From positions 1-17,632 of the forward strand of contig JAJZSA010000056.1 in the NCBI GenBank assembly GCA_021822115.1: DNA of 17,632 bases. The letters are read 5' to 3'. The notes under the pieces are model-generated. The model saw nothing but the letters and a program-made list of their open reading frames with translations, did no database searches and was not told where the DNA came from. Each line of letters starts with the position of its first letter. Within the stretch, counting starts at the first letter, position 1. Made by a program: the position numbers and the translations under genes. This document shows positions 1-6,887 of this stretch, one piece after another. This DNA is from Pseudomonadota bacterium. GTDB lineage: Bacteria; Pseudomonadota; Gammaproteobacteria; Burkholderiales; Gallionellaceae.

Positions 1-76
1 TCTCCTTCATCTCTCTGCCGTCTTGATATCCGCACCCAATCGGGCGCAAGCCTTTAATTTTTTCAGGAGATTCATC
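1..76 (+). promoter_or_regulatory. 5' leader of the cold-shock gene (partial)
   Basis: This is non-coding sequence before the cold-shock gene. A clear Shine-Dalgarno AGGAG lies at 65-69, seven bases before the ATG at 77. An imperfect hairpin (GCACCC at 32-37, GGGCGC at 42-47, loop AATC, one A-C mismatch) is followed by a run of six T at 58-63 that runs into the Shine-Dalgarno. Cold-shock genes of other bacteria have long, structured leaders, and this one probably continues left of the window. No convincing -35/-10 pair is visible here, so the promoter is likely outside. Whether the hairpin has a regulatory role is a guess. Confidence 0.4.
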
Positions 77-280
77 ATGGCAACAGGTACCGTAAAGTGG
101 TTCAACGATTCCAAGGGCTTCGGCTTCATCACTCCCGCCAACGGCGGCGATGACCTTTTCGCACATTTCTCGGCCATCCAGAGCTCGGGCTTCAAGACCC
201 TGACCGAAGGCCAGCAAGTCGAATTCGATATCGTCACCGGCCCCAAAGGTCAGCAAGCCGCCAACATCCGCGCCATCTAA
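77..280 (+). CDS. cspA: Cold-shock protein, CspA family
   Basis: A 67-residue single-domain cold-shock protein, the usual family length. It folds as one OB-type beta barrel and binds single-stranded RNA/DNA as an RNA chaperone in the cytoplasm. The RNA-binding motifs are plain: KGFGFI at about residues 13-18 (RNP1) and DLFAHFS at about 26-32 (RNP2), with the N-terminal GTVKWFN. The start at 77 is chosen because AGGAG sits seven bases upstream and the protein then begins like all family members; a longer reading from position 23 would add a tail absent from the family. infA follows after only three bases, so both should share one mRNA. Which csp paralogue this is, and whether it is cold-induced, cannot be told from sequence. 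The family assignment is certain. Confidence 0.96.
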   Translation: MATGTVKWFNDSKGFGFITPANGGDDLFAHFSAIQSSGFKTLTEGQQVEFDIVTGPKGQQAANIRAI

Positions 281-283
281 GCG

Positions 284-544
284 ATGGCCAAGGAAGAATT
301 GCTCGAGATGAGCGGCGTGGTGGACGAGGTCCTGCCGGACTCTCGCTACCGCGTCACCCTGGAGAACGGCCATCAGCTGGTCGCCTACAGCGCCGGCAAG
401 ATGAAAAAGAATCACATCCGCATCATCGCCGGCGACAAGGTGTCACTGGAGATGTCGCCCTATGACCTATCCAAGGGACGCATCACTTTCCGCCATATCG
501 AAGGTCGCGGTACGTACTCGCCCCAGGCGATGCGCCACCATTGA
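284..544 (+). CDS. infA: Translation initiation factor IF-1, C-terminally extended
   Basis: IF-1 binds the ribosomal A site of the 30S subunit and helps IF-2 and IF-3 select the initiator tRNA and start codon. The protein is 86 residues: an S1-like OB fold over about 1-70, with the family signatures MAKEE at the start, LENGH at 26-30, GKMKKN at 38-43, and [10 protein letters not shown] at about 58-67. The common form stops near residue 72. Here a basic tail of about 15 residues follows, ending in Arg-His-His. Extended IF-1 copies of 86-87 residues are typical of the second infA of betaproteobacteria. The ATG lies three bases after the cspA stop and no Shine-Dalgarno is visible before it, so translation probably depends on ribosomes finishing cspA. 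The main infA, if there is one, would lie elsewhere, usually in the ribosomal protein cluster. Confidence 0.95.
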   Translation: MAKEELLEMSGVVDEVLPDSRYRVTLENGHQLVAYSAGKMKKNHIRIIAGDKVSLEMSPYDLSKGRITFRHIEGRGTYSPQAMRHH

Positions 545-556
545 CCGCGCAAAGCT

Positions 557-592
557 AAAAAAGAAAGCCCCCGAAGCCTTGCGGCCGGGGGC
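557..592 (-). terminator. Intrinsic terminator of apaH
   Basis: Read on the minus strand, a GC-rich hairpin (GCCCCCG at 567-573 pairing with CGGGGGC at 586-592, extended inward by GCC 576-578 with GGC 583-585, loop TTGC, a two-base AA bulge) is followed by TTTC and then six T (562-557). This is a standard rho-independent terminator for apaH, about 120 bases after its stop. On the plus strand the hairpin lies 22 bases after the infA stop, but the bases after it are not T-rich, so it would be a weak terminator for infA. Confidence 0.8.
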
Positions 593-596
593 GAAG

Positions 597-686
597 GTCT
601 TAACAAAGGGGAAAGTTAAGACGCACGCTCAGGGAAGAGAAACGTGCAACAGCAAAGCTGTTGATGGTTAGAATATTAAAGTATTC
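597..686. repeat. Three further inverted repeats in the infA/apaH gap
   Basis: Three inverted repeats follow the terminator in this convergent gap. The first is GTCTTAAC at 597-604 with GTTAAGAC at 615-622, a perfect 8-bp stem with a purine-only 10-base loop containing GGGG. The second is CAACAGC at 647-653 with GCTGTTG at 657-663, a perfect 7-bp stem with loop AAA. The third is GAATA at 671-675 with TATTC at 682-686, in an AT-rich stretch. With the terminator this makes four hairpins in about 120 bases of the 170-base gap. They could shape the 3' end of the infA mRNA, of the apaH mRNA, or both. No ORF with family resemblance lies here. Confidence 0.55.
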
Positions 687-714
687 TTATATTGTCAACT
701 GCTAAGTAATTCCG

Positions 715-1536
715 TTACCAATGCCGGGCAACCGGCTGGGTACAGGCTACCTGGAACAACTGGCGATCTTCCAGGCGGATAGCCGTCATCGGCCCGCCCC
801 ACAGGCAACCGGTATCGAGCGAAATCAGGTTCGGCTCGACACGCAAGCCCAGTGCCGACCAATGGCCGAAGATCACCGTGGCTTCCTGGCTGCGCCGTTG
901 CGGTAGCTGGAACCAGGGCAGCAGCCCGGCCGGGATATCCTGCACCTCGCCCTTGAATTTGAATTCCATCCCGCCTTGCTGCGTGCACACTCGCAAACGG
1001 GTGAACGCATTGACGATGACACGCAGACGCGCGTAGCCCTCCAGCCCATCCTCCCAGACATGCGGCGTATTGCCGTACATCTTCTTGAGGAATACCGCGT
1101 AATCGTCGCTGCGCAATGCAGTCTCCACCTCTTGCGCCAGTGCTTGCGCCTGCGCCACTGTCCATTGCGGCAGCAAGCCGGCATGCACCAGCACGTGATC
1201 GCCAGCCGCGTGCAGCAATTTCTGATGGCGCAGCCAGTGCAACAGCTCATCCCGATCCGGCGCATGCAGAATGCCATCCAGCGTATCGGTGCGATGCAGT
1301 TCACCGATCCCCTCCGCCACGGCCAGCAAGTGCAGGTCATGGTTGCCCAGCACCGTGATGGCAGAGTCTCCCAGCGACTTCACCAGCCGCAACACTTCCA
1401 GCGAGCCGGGGCCGCGATTGACCAGGTCCCCGACGAACCAAAGTTCATCCCGAGCAGGATCGAAGCTGATTGCCTCCAGCAAACGCTGGAGTTCGTCATA
1501 GCAGCCCTGGATATCGCCTATGGCGTAGATGGACAT
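715..1536 (-). CDS. apaH: Symmetrical bis(5'-nucleosyl)-tetraphosphatase (Ap4A hydrolase)
   Basis: ApaH splits diadenosine tetraphosphate into two ADP and so keeps the Ap4A alarmone low; it can also remove Np4 caps from RNA. At 273 residues it has the usual length. The calcineurin-type metallophosphatase motifs are in order: GDIQG at 7-11, GDLVNRG at 36-42, GNHD at 64-67, then VHAGLLPQW in the middle and GHWSALG near the C terminus. These supply the metal-binding Asp, His and Asn residues. The ATG at 1536 has AGAGGA (1543-1548 on the plus strand) about seven bases upstream. The gene stands alone between a convergent infA and a divergent acyltransferase gene, and ends at its own terminator. 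Nothing looks broken. Confidence 0.96.
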   Translation of the reverse strand: MSIYAIGDIQGCYDELQRLLEAISFDPARDELWFVGDLVNRGPGSLEVLRLVKSLGDSAITVLGNHDLHLLAVAEGIGELHRTDTLDGILHAPDRDELLHWLRHQKLLHAAGDHVLVHAGLLPQWTVAQAQALAQEVETALRSDDYAVFLKKMYGNTPHVWEDGLEGYARLRVIVNAFTRLRVCTQQGGMEFKFKGEVQDIPAGLLPWFQLPQRRSQEATVIFGHWSALGLRVEPNLISLDTGCLWGGPMTAIRLEDRQLFQVACTQPVARHW

Positions 1537-1612
1537 CAGAGATCCTCTTGATTAACGGTAAAATAGGGTAGCAGAAAAACACTGCACGCCCTTGAACACC
1601 GACCGCTGCGCG
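1537..1612. promoter_or_regulatory. Divergent gap between apaH and the acyltransferase gene
   Basis: Seventy-six bases must hold the starts of both divergent genes. The apaH side has a clear Shine-Dalgarno. The acyltransferase side has none before either the TTG at 1592 or the ATG at 1613. The AT-rich patch around 1548-1567 (with TTGATT and TAAAAT) is the likeliest promoter material, but the spacing between these elements is wrong for a sigma-70 pair, so I do not assign boxes. Confidence 0.35.
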
Positions 1613-3100
1613 ATGCTCTTCAACTCTTACAGTTTCATTTTCCTGTTCCTGCCAGTGGTTTTCCTGGGCTTCTTCCAGCTCGGACGCATCCATCGCGCTT
1701 ATGCGGCAGCATGGTTGGCTCTGGCCTCGCTGTTCTTCTATGGCTACTGGAACCCGGCCTACGTAGGCTTGCTGCTGGGCTCCATCGTATTCAATTACGC
1801 CTGCGGCGTGTGGATCTCCAAGGCTCACGCTCAAGGACTACAGCGCCGCAAGAACCACCTGCTTTTCTTCGCCATCACCGCCGACATACTGCTGCTCGCC
1901 TATTACAAATATGCGAACTTCTTCTTGTCCAGCGTCAATAGCCTGACCGGTGGTGATTTCTCGCTGGGGGCGGTCATCCTGCCACTGGGCATCTCGTTCT
2001 TCACCTTCACGCAGATCGCCTTTCTGGTCGATACCTGGCAAGGCAAGGTCAAGGAATACGACTTCATCCATTATGTGCTGTTCGTGACTTTCTTCCCGCA
2101 CCTGATCGCCGGCCCCGTGTTGCATCACAAGGACATGATGCCGCAGTTCGCACATGCTGCGACCTACCGCATCGACTGGGACAATGTGGCGACAGGCTTG
2201 CTGCTGTTCACGTTGGGGCTGTGCAAGAAAGTTCTGTGGGCAGACTCTCTCGCCCCCTATGCCACAGCGATCTTCGAAGGTGCCTCGCATGGCATGCAGA
2301 TCGGCATTCTGCCGACCATTTATGAAGCATGGGCCGGCGCCCTGGCTTACACCTTGCAGATCTATTTCGATTTCTCAGGCTATACCGACATGGCGCTCGG
2401 TATCGCGCTGATGTTCAACATCCGTCTGCCGATCAACTTCAATTCACCTTACAAATCGACCAGCATCATCGATTTCTGGCGACGCTGGCACATGACACTC
2501 TCTACTTTCCTGCGCGACTATCTGTACATCCCGCTGGGTGGCAATCGCAAAGGTAAACTGCGTCGCCATGCAAATCTGCTCACCACCATGCTGCTCGGCG
2601 GTCTGTGGCACGGTGCCGGCTGGACCTTCGTGATCTGGGGCGTCATGCATGGTGCCTATCTGATCATCAATCACTTGTGGCGTGAATGGGTCGCGCTGCG
2701 TTATTTGCAATGGATACCGGGCTGGCTAGGTGCGCTGACTGGCGGCGCATTGACTTTCGTTGCCGTCGTTGCCGCCTGGGTGGTGTTCCGCGCCGATGAC
2801 ATGGCGCAGGCGACCGTGCTATTGAATGCCATGTTCGGCATCGAATATCGCCCCATCGCTTTCGATCTCGTTGCGCATGGCAATCTGTTGCTGCTCACCA
2901 GCCTGTCTGGGCGTGATCTGCTGCAGTGGCTTATCCCGGGTCTGCTGTGGGTATGGCTGTTACCGAATTCGACCCGCATCCGTTTCCTTGCAGGCAGCTA
3001 TCTGCTGGCTGCATTACAAGCTTTGATCGTCCTCTATATGCTTTACATCACGATCGACCGCTTCGGCAGCTACAGTCCCTTCCTCTACTTCCAGTTCTGA
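1613..3100 (+). CDS. Membrane-bound O-acyltransferase (MBOAT), AlgI-like
   Basis: A 495-residue polytopic inner-membrane protein of the MBOAT family, AlgI/DltB branch. These proteins pass an acyl group, usually acetyl, from a cytoplasmic donor across the membrane for O-acetylation of an exported polysaccharide. The start MLFNSYSFIFLFLP is the classic opening of AlgI-type proteins, which is why ATG 1613 is preferred over an upstream TTG at 1592. Further signatures are YFDFSGYTDMA, then FWRRWHMTLS with a conserved His near residue 293, FLRDYLYIPLGG, and LGGLWHGAGW with the putative catalytic His near residue 333. About ten hydrophobic segments are spread over the length. The next gene starts one base after this stop and encodes an SGNH-type partner, as AlgI has AlgJ/AlgX. 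The substrate is probably the surface glycan made nearby, but that is inferred from position only. Confidence 0.92.
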   Translation: MLFNSYSFIFLFLPVVFLGFFQLGRIHRAYAAAWLALASLFFYGYWNPAYVGLLLGSIVFNYACGVWISKAHAQGLQRRKNHLLFFAITADILLLAYYKYANFFLSSVNSLTGGDFSLGAVILPLGISFFTFTQIAFLVDTWQGKVKEYDFIHYVLFVTFFPHLIAGPVLHHKDMMPQFAHAATYRIDWDNVATGLLLFTLGLCKKVLWADSLAPYATAIFEGASHGMQIGILPTIYEAWAGALAYTLQIYFDFSGYTDMALGIALMFNIRLPINFNSPYKSTSIIDFWRRWHMTLSTFLRDYLYIPLGGNRKGKLRRHANLLTTMLLGGLWHGAGWTFVIWGVMHGAYLIINHLWREWVALRYLQWIPGWLGALTGGALTFVAVVAAWVVFRADDMAQATVLLNAMFGIEYRPIAFDLVAHGNLLLLTSLSGRDLLQWLIPGLLWVWLLPNSTRIRFLAGSYLLAALQALIVLYMLYITIDRFGSYSPFLYFQF

Positions 3101-3101
3101 C

Positions 3102-4094
3102 ATGAGACACGCCCGCCTCTTCTCCATCTTTGTGTCGCTGACCTTGCTGGCATATGGGGCAGCAGGTTTCTATTTCCTGCCGATGGCGACCTTCCAGGCT
3201 GAACTGACCCGCATGGCATTGCTGCCCGAATCGATGTTCGGCTGGACCAAACCGCAACCGGCCATCGACGCTGCCTGGCTACGACAAGCCAGCATGCAGG
3301 AAGCCGATGTGCTGGTGATCGGCGACAGTTTCTCTGAAAAAGGAATATGGCAGACCAGTCTGACCCGGCAAGGTTACAAAGTGCGTACCGAATCCTGGAA
3401 CAGCATGCGCGGTATCTGCGCTGACTTCATGCCATGGCTGCGCGCACAAGGTTTCCGGGGACATCACATCGTGCTTGAATCCGTCGAACGCAACCTGATC
3501 AGCGACATCCAGAAGTCTGTCGCCTGCGAGAAGATGCAATATCACCCGGACGCGGAGACCGACGCCCCTCGTCATCCACCCGCTGTCAGCAACGATATCC
3601 ATTACGGCGATTATTCCGGGCGCCTGTCGACCGGAATAACCACCTGGCTCACTGCGCTGGATTATGAACGACGCAGTGCTGCGCCCGATTTTGCTGCCTG
3701 GCAACTACGCAATGAGGTGACATTGGCTCGCATCCCGGATGGCTGCAGCCTGTTCAGCCACACCCGCTGCAATGACGCACTGTTCTATTCGATAGACAGG
3801 CCGGAAGACATCGACCCGGCGATCATGGCCGATATGCAGACGGTGGAATCACGCATGCCCGGAATCAAAGTGGTATGGGCCTTCGTGCCGAACAAGTCTA
3901 CGGCCTACCGCTATCCAGACAAACCCTTCTGGAAGACTGTTGGCCAGCATTTCAATGCGCCGGATCTGCTACAGGTCACGCAGCATGCCCTCAAGGACAA
4001 AGTCGTTGATCTTTATCCGGCCAACAACACGCACTTTTCTACCAGCGGCTATCTGCTGATGGGCACCGAGATCCTGAAGCATCTAAAGCAGTAG
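3102..4094 (+). CDS. Membrane-anchored SGNH-like protein, partner of the MBOAT acyltransferase
   Basis: A 330-residue protein with one N-terminal hydrophobic segment (about residues 5-27), which points to a periplasmic domain held by a signal anchor. The SGNH block I motif is GDSFSE, with Ser76 as the likely nucleophile, in the phrase VLVIGDSFSEKG. Near the C terminus NNTHFSTSGY carries the expected catalytic His311. The Asp usually found three residues before it is Asn308 here. Proteins of this fold coupled to MBOAT proteins (AlgJ/AlgX-like) transfer acetyl groups onto polysaccharide in the periplasm. The ATG follows the acyltransferase stop by one base with no Shine-Dalgarno of its own, so translation is probably coupled. 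It ends 12 bases before the stop of the convergent GT2 gene, with no terminator in between. The exact subfamily is uncertain; an esterase role is the alternative. Confidence 0.8.
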   Translation: MRHARLFSIFVSLTLLAYGAAGFYFLPMATFQAELTRMALLPESMFGWTKPQPAIDAAWLRQASMQEADVLVIGDSFSEKGIWQTSLTRQGYKVRTESWNSMRGICADFMPWLRAQGFRGHHIVLESVERNLISDIQKSVACEKMQYHPDAETDAPRHPPAVSNDIHYGDYSGRLSTGITTWLTALDYERRSAAPDFAAWQLRNEVTLARIPDGCSLFSHTRCNDALFYSIDRPEDIDPAIMADMQTVESRMPGIKVVWAFVPNKSTAYRYPDKPFWKTVGQHFNAPDLLQVTQHALKDKVVDLYPANNTHFSTSGYLLMGTEILKHLKQ

Positions 4095-4106
4095 GCTCTT
4101 GTCAGC

Positions 4107-5033
4107 TCAGTCAGAGTCCCGCCCACCACCCGAGAAATCCGCATGTCCCGGTAATGGGTCCCAGCGTTCGATACCATCCAGCGGATAGCCATATTTCAAG
4201 GCATAACGGATACGGCGCAATTTGCCCAGCCATGAGGTGCGCACGTAGTTATTCGGATTATCGGGCGTCACACCCCCATCCGGGCGAGACAAAGAAGCCA
4301 TATAACGCCGGTAAAACTCGATCTGGGTGATACCCCACTTCATCACGAACATGCGGCCGCCCTGGTTGCGCGAGATACGACCGGTACTCGCCATACCGAA
4401 GTGGTAGAAACGGCTGCCACCCAGCATTCGGAAAGTCCGGCAGCCGGCAACCCAGAACTTCATCAGGAAATCATCGTCGCTGCTCATCCCCGGCGAGAAC
4501 TCCAGACTGTAGCCCCCCACCATCGTCCACCATTTCTTATGGAACAAAGTCGGCTGGGACGGCGCCCCCTCACGGTCACCACGCGGGTCGTCAAAGCAGC
4601 CATCCAGGAAGGCCGACTCATCAAAAGTTTCCGGGGTGCGCCCGAAGTCACGCTTGATGATGATGTCATTACCACCATCCTCAGGCTGGATCAGTGTGCC
4701 GAAGAAGAGCGCCAACTCGGTATCCGCCGACTTGATTGCAGCGAGCATCGCTGTATCCCATCCCGGCGCAGCCACCATGTCGTCGTTCATGAACAGCACC
4801 CAATCATGGCTGGCCATCGAGACCACATGGTTCATCGCCAGGCAGATGCCGACATTCTTGCTACTCCGCGTATAACGCAGCCCTTGTGCCTGTACCCATT
4901 CCAATGAACCATCGGAACCATCGTTCAGGTGCACGATGATCTCATGCTGGTACGCAGAATGTTTGCGCAGGCTTTCCACGCAAAGTTTTAGATGCGGCAG
5001 ATTATTCCAGGTGGGGATGACGATACTGATCAT
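4107..5033 (-). CDS. Glycosyltransferase family 2 (paralogue A)
   Basis: A 308-residue cytoplasmic GT-A enzyme of family GT2. It starts MISIVIPTWNN (nucleotide-binding strand), continues with LNDGSDGSLEW at about 36-46, and has the metal-binding Asp-Asp in NDDM at 83-86. The acceptor-side region has KWWTMVGGYS and SPGMSSDDDF. The start at 5033 is chosen because it overlaps the methyltransferase stop as ATGA and because the longer reading adds 64 residues foreign to the family. It is the last gene of a four-gene unit that includes an O-antigen ligase, so a role in lipopolysaccharide core or O-unit assembly is likely. The sugar it transfers cannot be read from sequence. It aligns without gaps over the first 100 residues with the GT2 at 9006-9845, with about 60 identical positions by hand count. 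It has a longer, Gly/Asp-rich C terminus than that copy. Confidence 0.88.
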   Translation of the reverse strand: MISIVIPTWNNLPHLKLCVESLRKHSAYQHEIIVHLNDGSDGSLEWVQAQGLRYTRSSKNVGICLAMNHVVSMASHDWVLFMNDDMVAAPGWDTAMLAAIKSADTELALFFGTLIQPEDGGNDIIIKRDFGRTPETFDESAFLDGCFDDPRGDREGAPSQPTLFHKKWWTMVGGYSLEFSPGMSSDDDFLMKFWVAGCRTFRMLGGSRFYHFGMASTGRISRNQGGRMFVMKWGITQIEFYRRYMASLSRPDGGVTPDNPNNYVRTSWLGKLRRIRYALKYGYPLDGIERWDPLPGHADFSGGGRDSD

Positions 5034-5626
5034 TTCACCGCTTCCAGCTCCCACACCATATGGTGCACGCCCTTGCCCGAAATGCGCCGCCCCATATCCC
5101 GCAGGAAACTTTCCACCGGCTTGGGAGGCATCTTGCGGAAATTCGTCGGTACCGACCGCTTTGCGATCAAGGCGCGGAATCTGCCATGGAACCCATAGAT
5201 ACTCCCGACAGGGCTGTCTCCGCAAAAATAACGGTGCGTCCCCTCAGCAATATGGTTCACATGGGTTGGATCGGCGAATGTCAAAGGAGAAGGGTAGGCT
5301 GGTGTCACCGCCAACAACCTTCCGCCAGGTTGCAGCACACGCCATATCTCGTTCATCAGTTGTATAAAAGGATAAATCACCTCATTGCTGCTACCCAGAC
5401 ATATCTGGCGCGGAACATGCTCTAGAAAGTCGATTGCTGAGATGCTGGAAAAGAAATTATCTTCAAACGGAATCGGTTCGAAAATCAGATTCGCCTTGTG
5501 CGCAGTCACACCTTTACTTGCCAGTATCGCTTCTATGTCGTCTCGAATATCTACGCCATATACATGTGGCTTTCCGTATGGATTGTGCGGAGTTGTCCCA
5601 CAGCCAAGATCAAGGTGCCTGCTCAT
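5030..5626 (-). CDS. Class I SAM-dependent methyltransferase
   Basis: A 198-residue methyltransferase with a Rossmann-like SAM fold. Motif I is LDLGCGT at about residues 5-11, the acidic residue that would hold the SAM ribose lies in VDIRDD, and LQPGGRLLAVTP is the later strand-helix signature. The start at 5626 has a good Shine-Dalgarno (AGGAG, five bases upstream) and overlaps the end of the ligase gene by 17 bases. The stop overlaps the GT2 start as ATGA. Tight packing between a ligase and a glycosyltransferase suggests it methylates a sugar of the lipopolysaccharide or a nucleotide-sugar precursor. There is no zinc ribbon, unlike the methyltransferase at 8023-8997, and the two are not close relatives. 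Its codons are noticeably more AT-rich than those of the neighbours to either side. Confidence 0.83.
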   Translation of the reverse strand: MSRHLDLGCGTTPHNPYGKPHVYGVDIRDDIEAILASKGVTAHKANLIFEPIPFEDNFFSSISAIDFLEHVPRQICLGSSNEVIYPFIQLMNEIWRVLQPGGRLLAVTPAYPSPLTFADPTHVNHIAEGTHRYFCGDSPVGSIYGFHGRFRALIAKRSVPTNFRKMPPKPVESFLRDMGRRISGKGVHHMVWELEAVK

Positions 5627-6887
5627 ATTGCTCCTGTTCTTTTCTCAATTCGTTGTTACGCAAACTATGACAAGCAGCCAATAACACCGCGACAGTAAAG
5701 GCATAGAAGGCCGCAACCAATGTCAGGTTGAGGAACTCAACCGTCAGTCCGAATACAGCAATCGTGCTTACAAATACGATGCCGAGTATGCCGGTCCTTC
5801 TGACTTCTCTTTGCGCTGATTTTGTCGCGCCCCAGAACATCATCAATGGCACCGCATATAATGCCATGATGGCAATTACCCCGAGCGAACCCATCCCTGC
5901 GGCTTTTGCCAAGATGTCATTGTGAACTTCTCCTCGCCCCAAGTCGGCGGCAAGCGACGATATCAAGCCGGCTTCTTGCATCGGCTTCATCTCTTTGGCA
6001 AACCCTTCAGGCCCTACTCCAAAAAGTGGATTTCGCATAAATATTTCCATGGCCGCTCGATATAGTTGCCAACGTATGCCAAGGGACGTGTCAAGAGAGC
6101 TTCCTTCCTGGGCTGCTTTAATATCAGTCTGTAAATCTACGACTCGTTGCTTCACCATCCCGTTGTATGAGATGGTCAACACTCCAACTATCGCAAGGAT
6201 TAGCGACGCGAGTAATGTTTTCTTCCACGACAAGTGGCTTCTGAATAAATACAAAGAAAGCAGAGTTATCGCGGGAATTGCCAACCATCCGCCTCGAGAT
6301 CCAGATGCAAACGAAGCGGCCAAGCCCGCGATGAATCCAGCCAGCTTAAGTAGCTTCATCCATGGCCTATCGCACCCGAACCAATTCAATGAATATAACG
6401 ACATGAATCCCAGCAATAGGGCCGCATCACCAAAATGTATCGGATCAAGTGTGGTTGTGGTGGCTCGCCCTAGTCCATTTTGAGCATCAGATAATAAAAA
6501 ACCAGCTATGGCGGCCAGTGGAAAAGCGTATTGCAGACGGGAAAATACTTGGGCGGGCATGCTCGAGAACCACAGCAGGATCGGTATTGCCAGCCAGTAG
6601 CGCGAGACAGCGTCATATGCATGAGCCGAATAGCTTTGCCAATACGTTTGACTAGCGAGCGTTGCCGCAAACAGCCCCAACATGGATGCCGAGAAGATCC
6701 ATAGTTCCCGCCCACCTAATGCTCGTGAATACTGGCCTCGCCAGAATGTCCACGTCAATAATGAAGAAAGCAACGCCAGAATGAACACCGCATTCATTCC
6801 GCCACGCACCGTCAGCATCATGGTGGGATAGATCAGCAGCAACAGCCCCGCCCATACTTCCACCACCCTTGTTCGTATGGATTCCAT
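5610..6887 (-). CDS. O-antigen ligase/polymerase family membrane protein (WaaL/Wzy type)
   Basis: A 425-residue polytopic inner-membrane protein with about ten hydrophobic segments. Family marks are HFGDAALLLG at about 151-160, GSRGGW at 196-201, RNPLFGVGPEGF at about 285-296 in the large periplasmic loop, and VHNDIL at 321-326, where the His matches the conserved His of WaaL ligases. WaaL joins undecaprenyl-linked O-antigen to lipid A-core in the periplasm. Wzy polymerases share this fold, so polymerase is the alternative, though a ligase fits the surrounding core-type transferases better. The start at 6887 is chosen because the GT4 stop and this ATG share one base (TGATG); the longer reading adds 29 foreign residues. 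The gene is visibly poorer in GC than its flanks: one hand-counted 60-base line at 6241 is 45% GC, against 62% at 9181. Confidence 0.87.
   Translation of the reverse strand: MESIRTRVVEVWAGLLLLIYPTMMLTVRGGMNAVFILALLSSLLTWTFWRGQYSRALGGRELWIFSASMLGLFAATLASQTYWQSYSAHAYDAVSRYWLAIPILLWFSSMPAQVFSRLQYAFPLAAIAGFLLSDAQNGLGRATTTTLDPIHFGDAALLLGFMSLYSLNWFGCDRPWMKLLKLAGFIAGLAASFASGSRGGWLAIPAITLLSLYLFRSHLSWKKTLLASLILAIVGVLTISYNGMVKQRVVDLQTDIKAAQEGSSLDTSLGIRWQLYRAAMEIFMRNPLFGVGPEGFAKEMKPMQEAGLISSLAADLGRGEVHNDILAKAAGMGSLGVIAIMALYAVPLMMFWGATKSAQREVRRTGILGIVFVSTIAVFGLTVEFLNLTLVAAFYAFTVAVLLAACHSLRNNELRKEQEQYEQAP

Noticed and set aside
647..663. Perfect 7-bp hairpin as a terminator for infA
   Set aside because: It is not followed by a T-run and the stem is only moderately GC-rich; it is listed as an inverted repeat instead.
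462..671. A 69-codon frame overlapping the end of infA and the hairpin region
   Set aside because: It runs through the terminator and inverted repeats, is Lys/Arg/Ala-rich by composition, and has no start signal.
976..1551. A 191-codon frame opposite apaH
   Set aside because: It lies wholly over a confirmed gene and shows no motif, so it is an antisense shadow.
1548..1564. TTGATT and TAAAAT as a promoter for the acyltransferase gene
   Set aside because: Only five bases separate the two elements, too few for a sigma-70 promoter.
1592..1612. Upstream TTG start for the acyltransferase
   Set aside because: It has no Shine-Dalgarno, and it would add seven polar residues before the classic MLFNS start of AlgI-type proteins.
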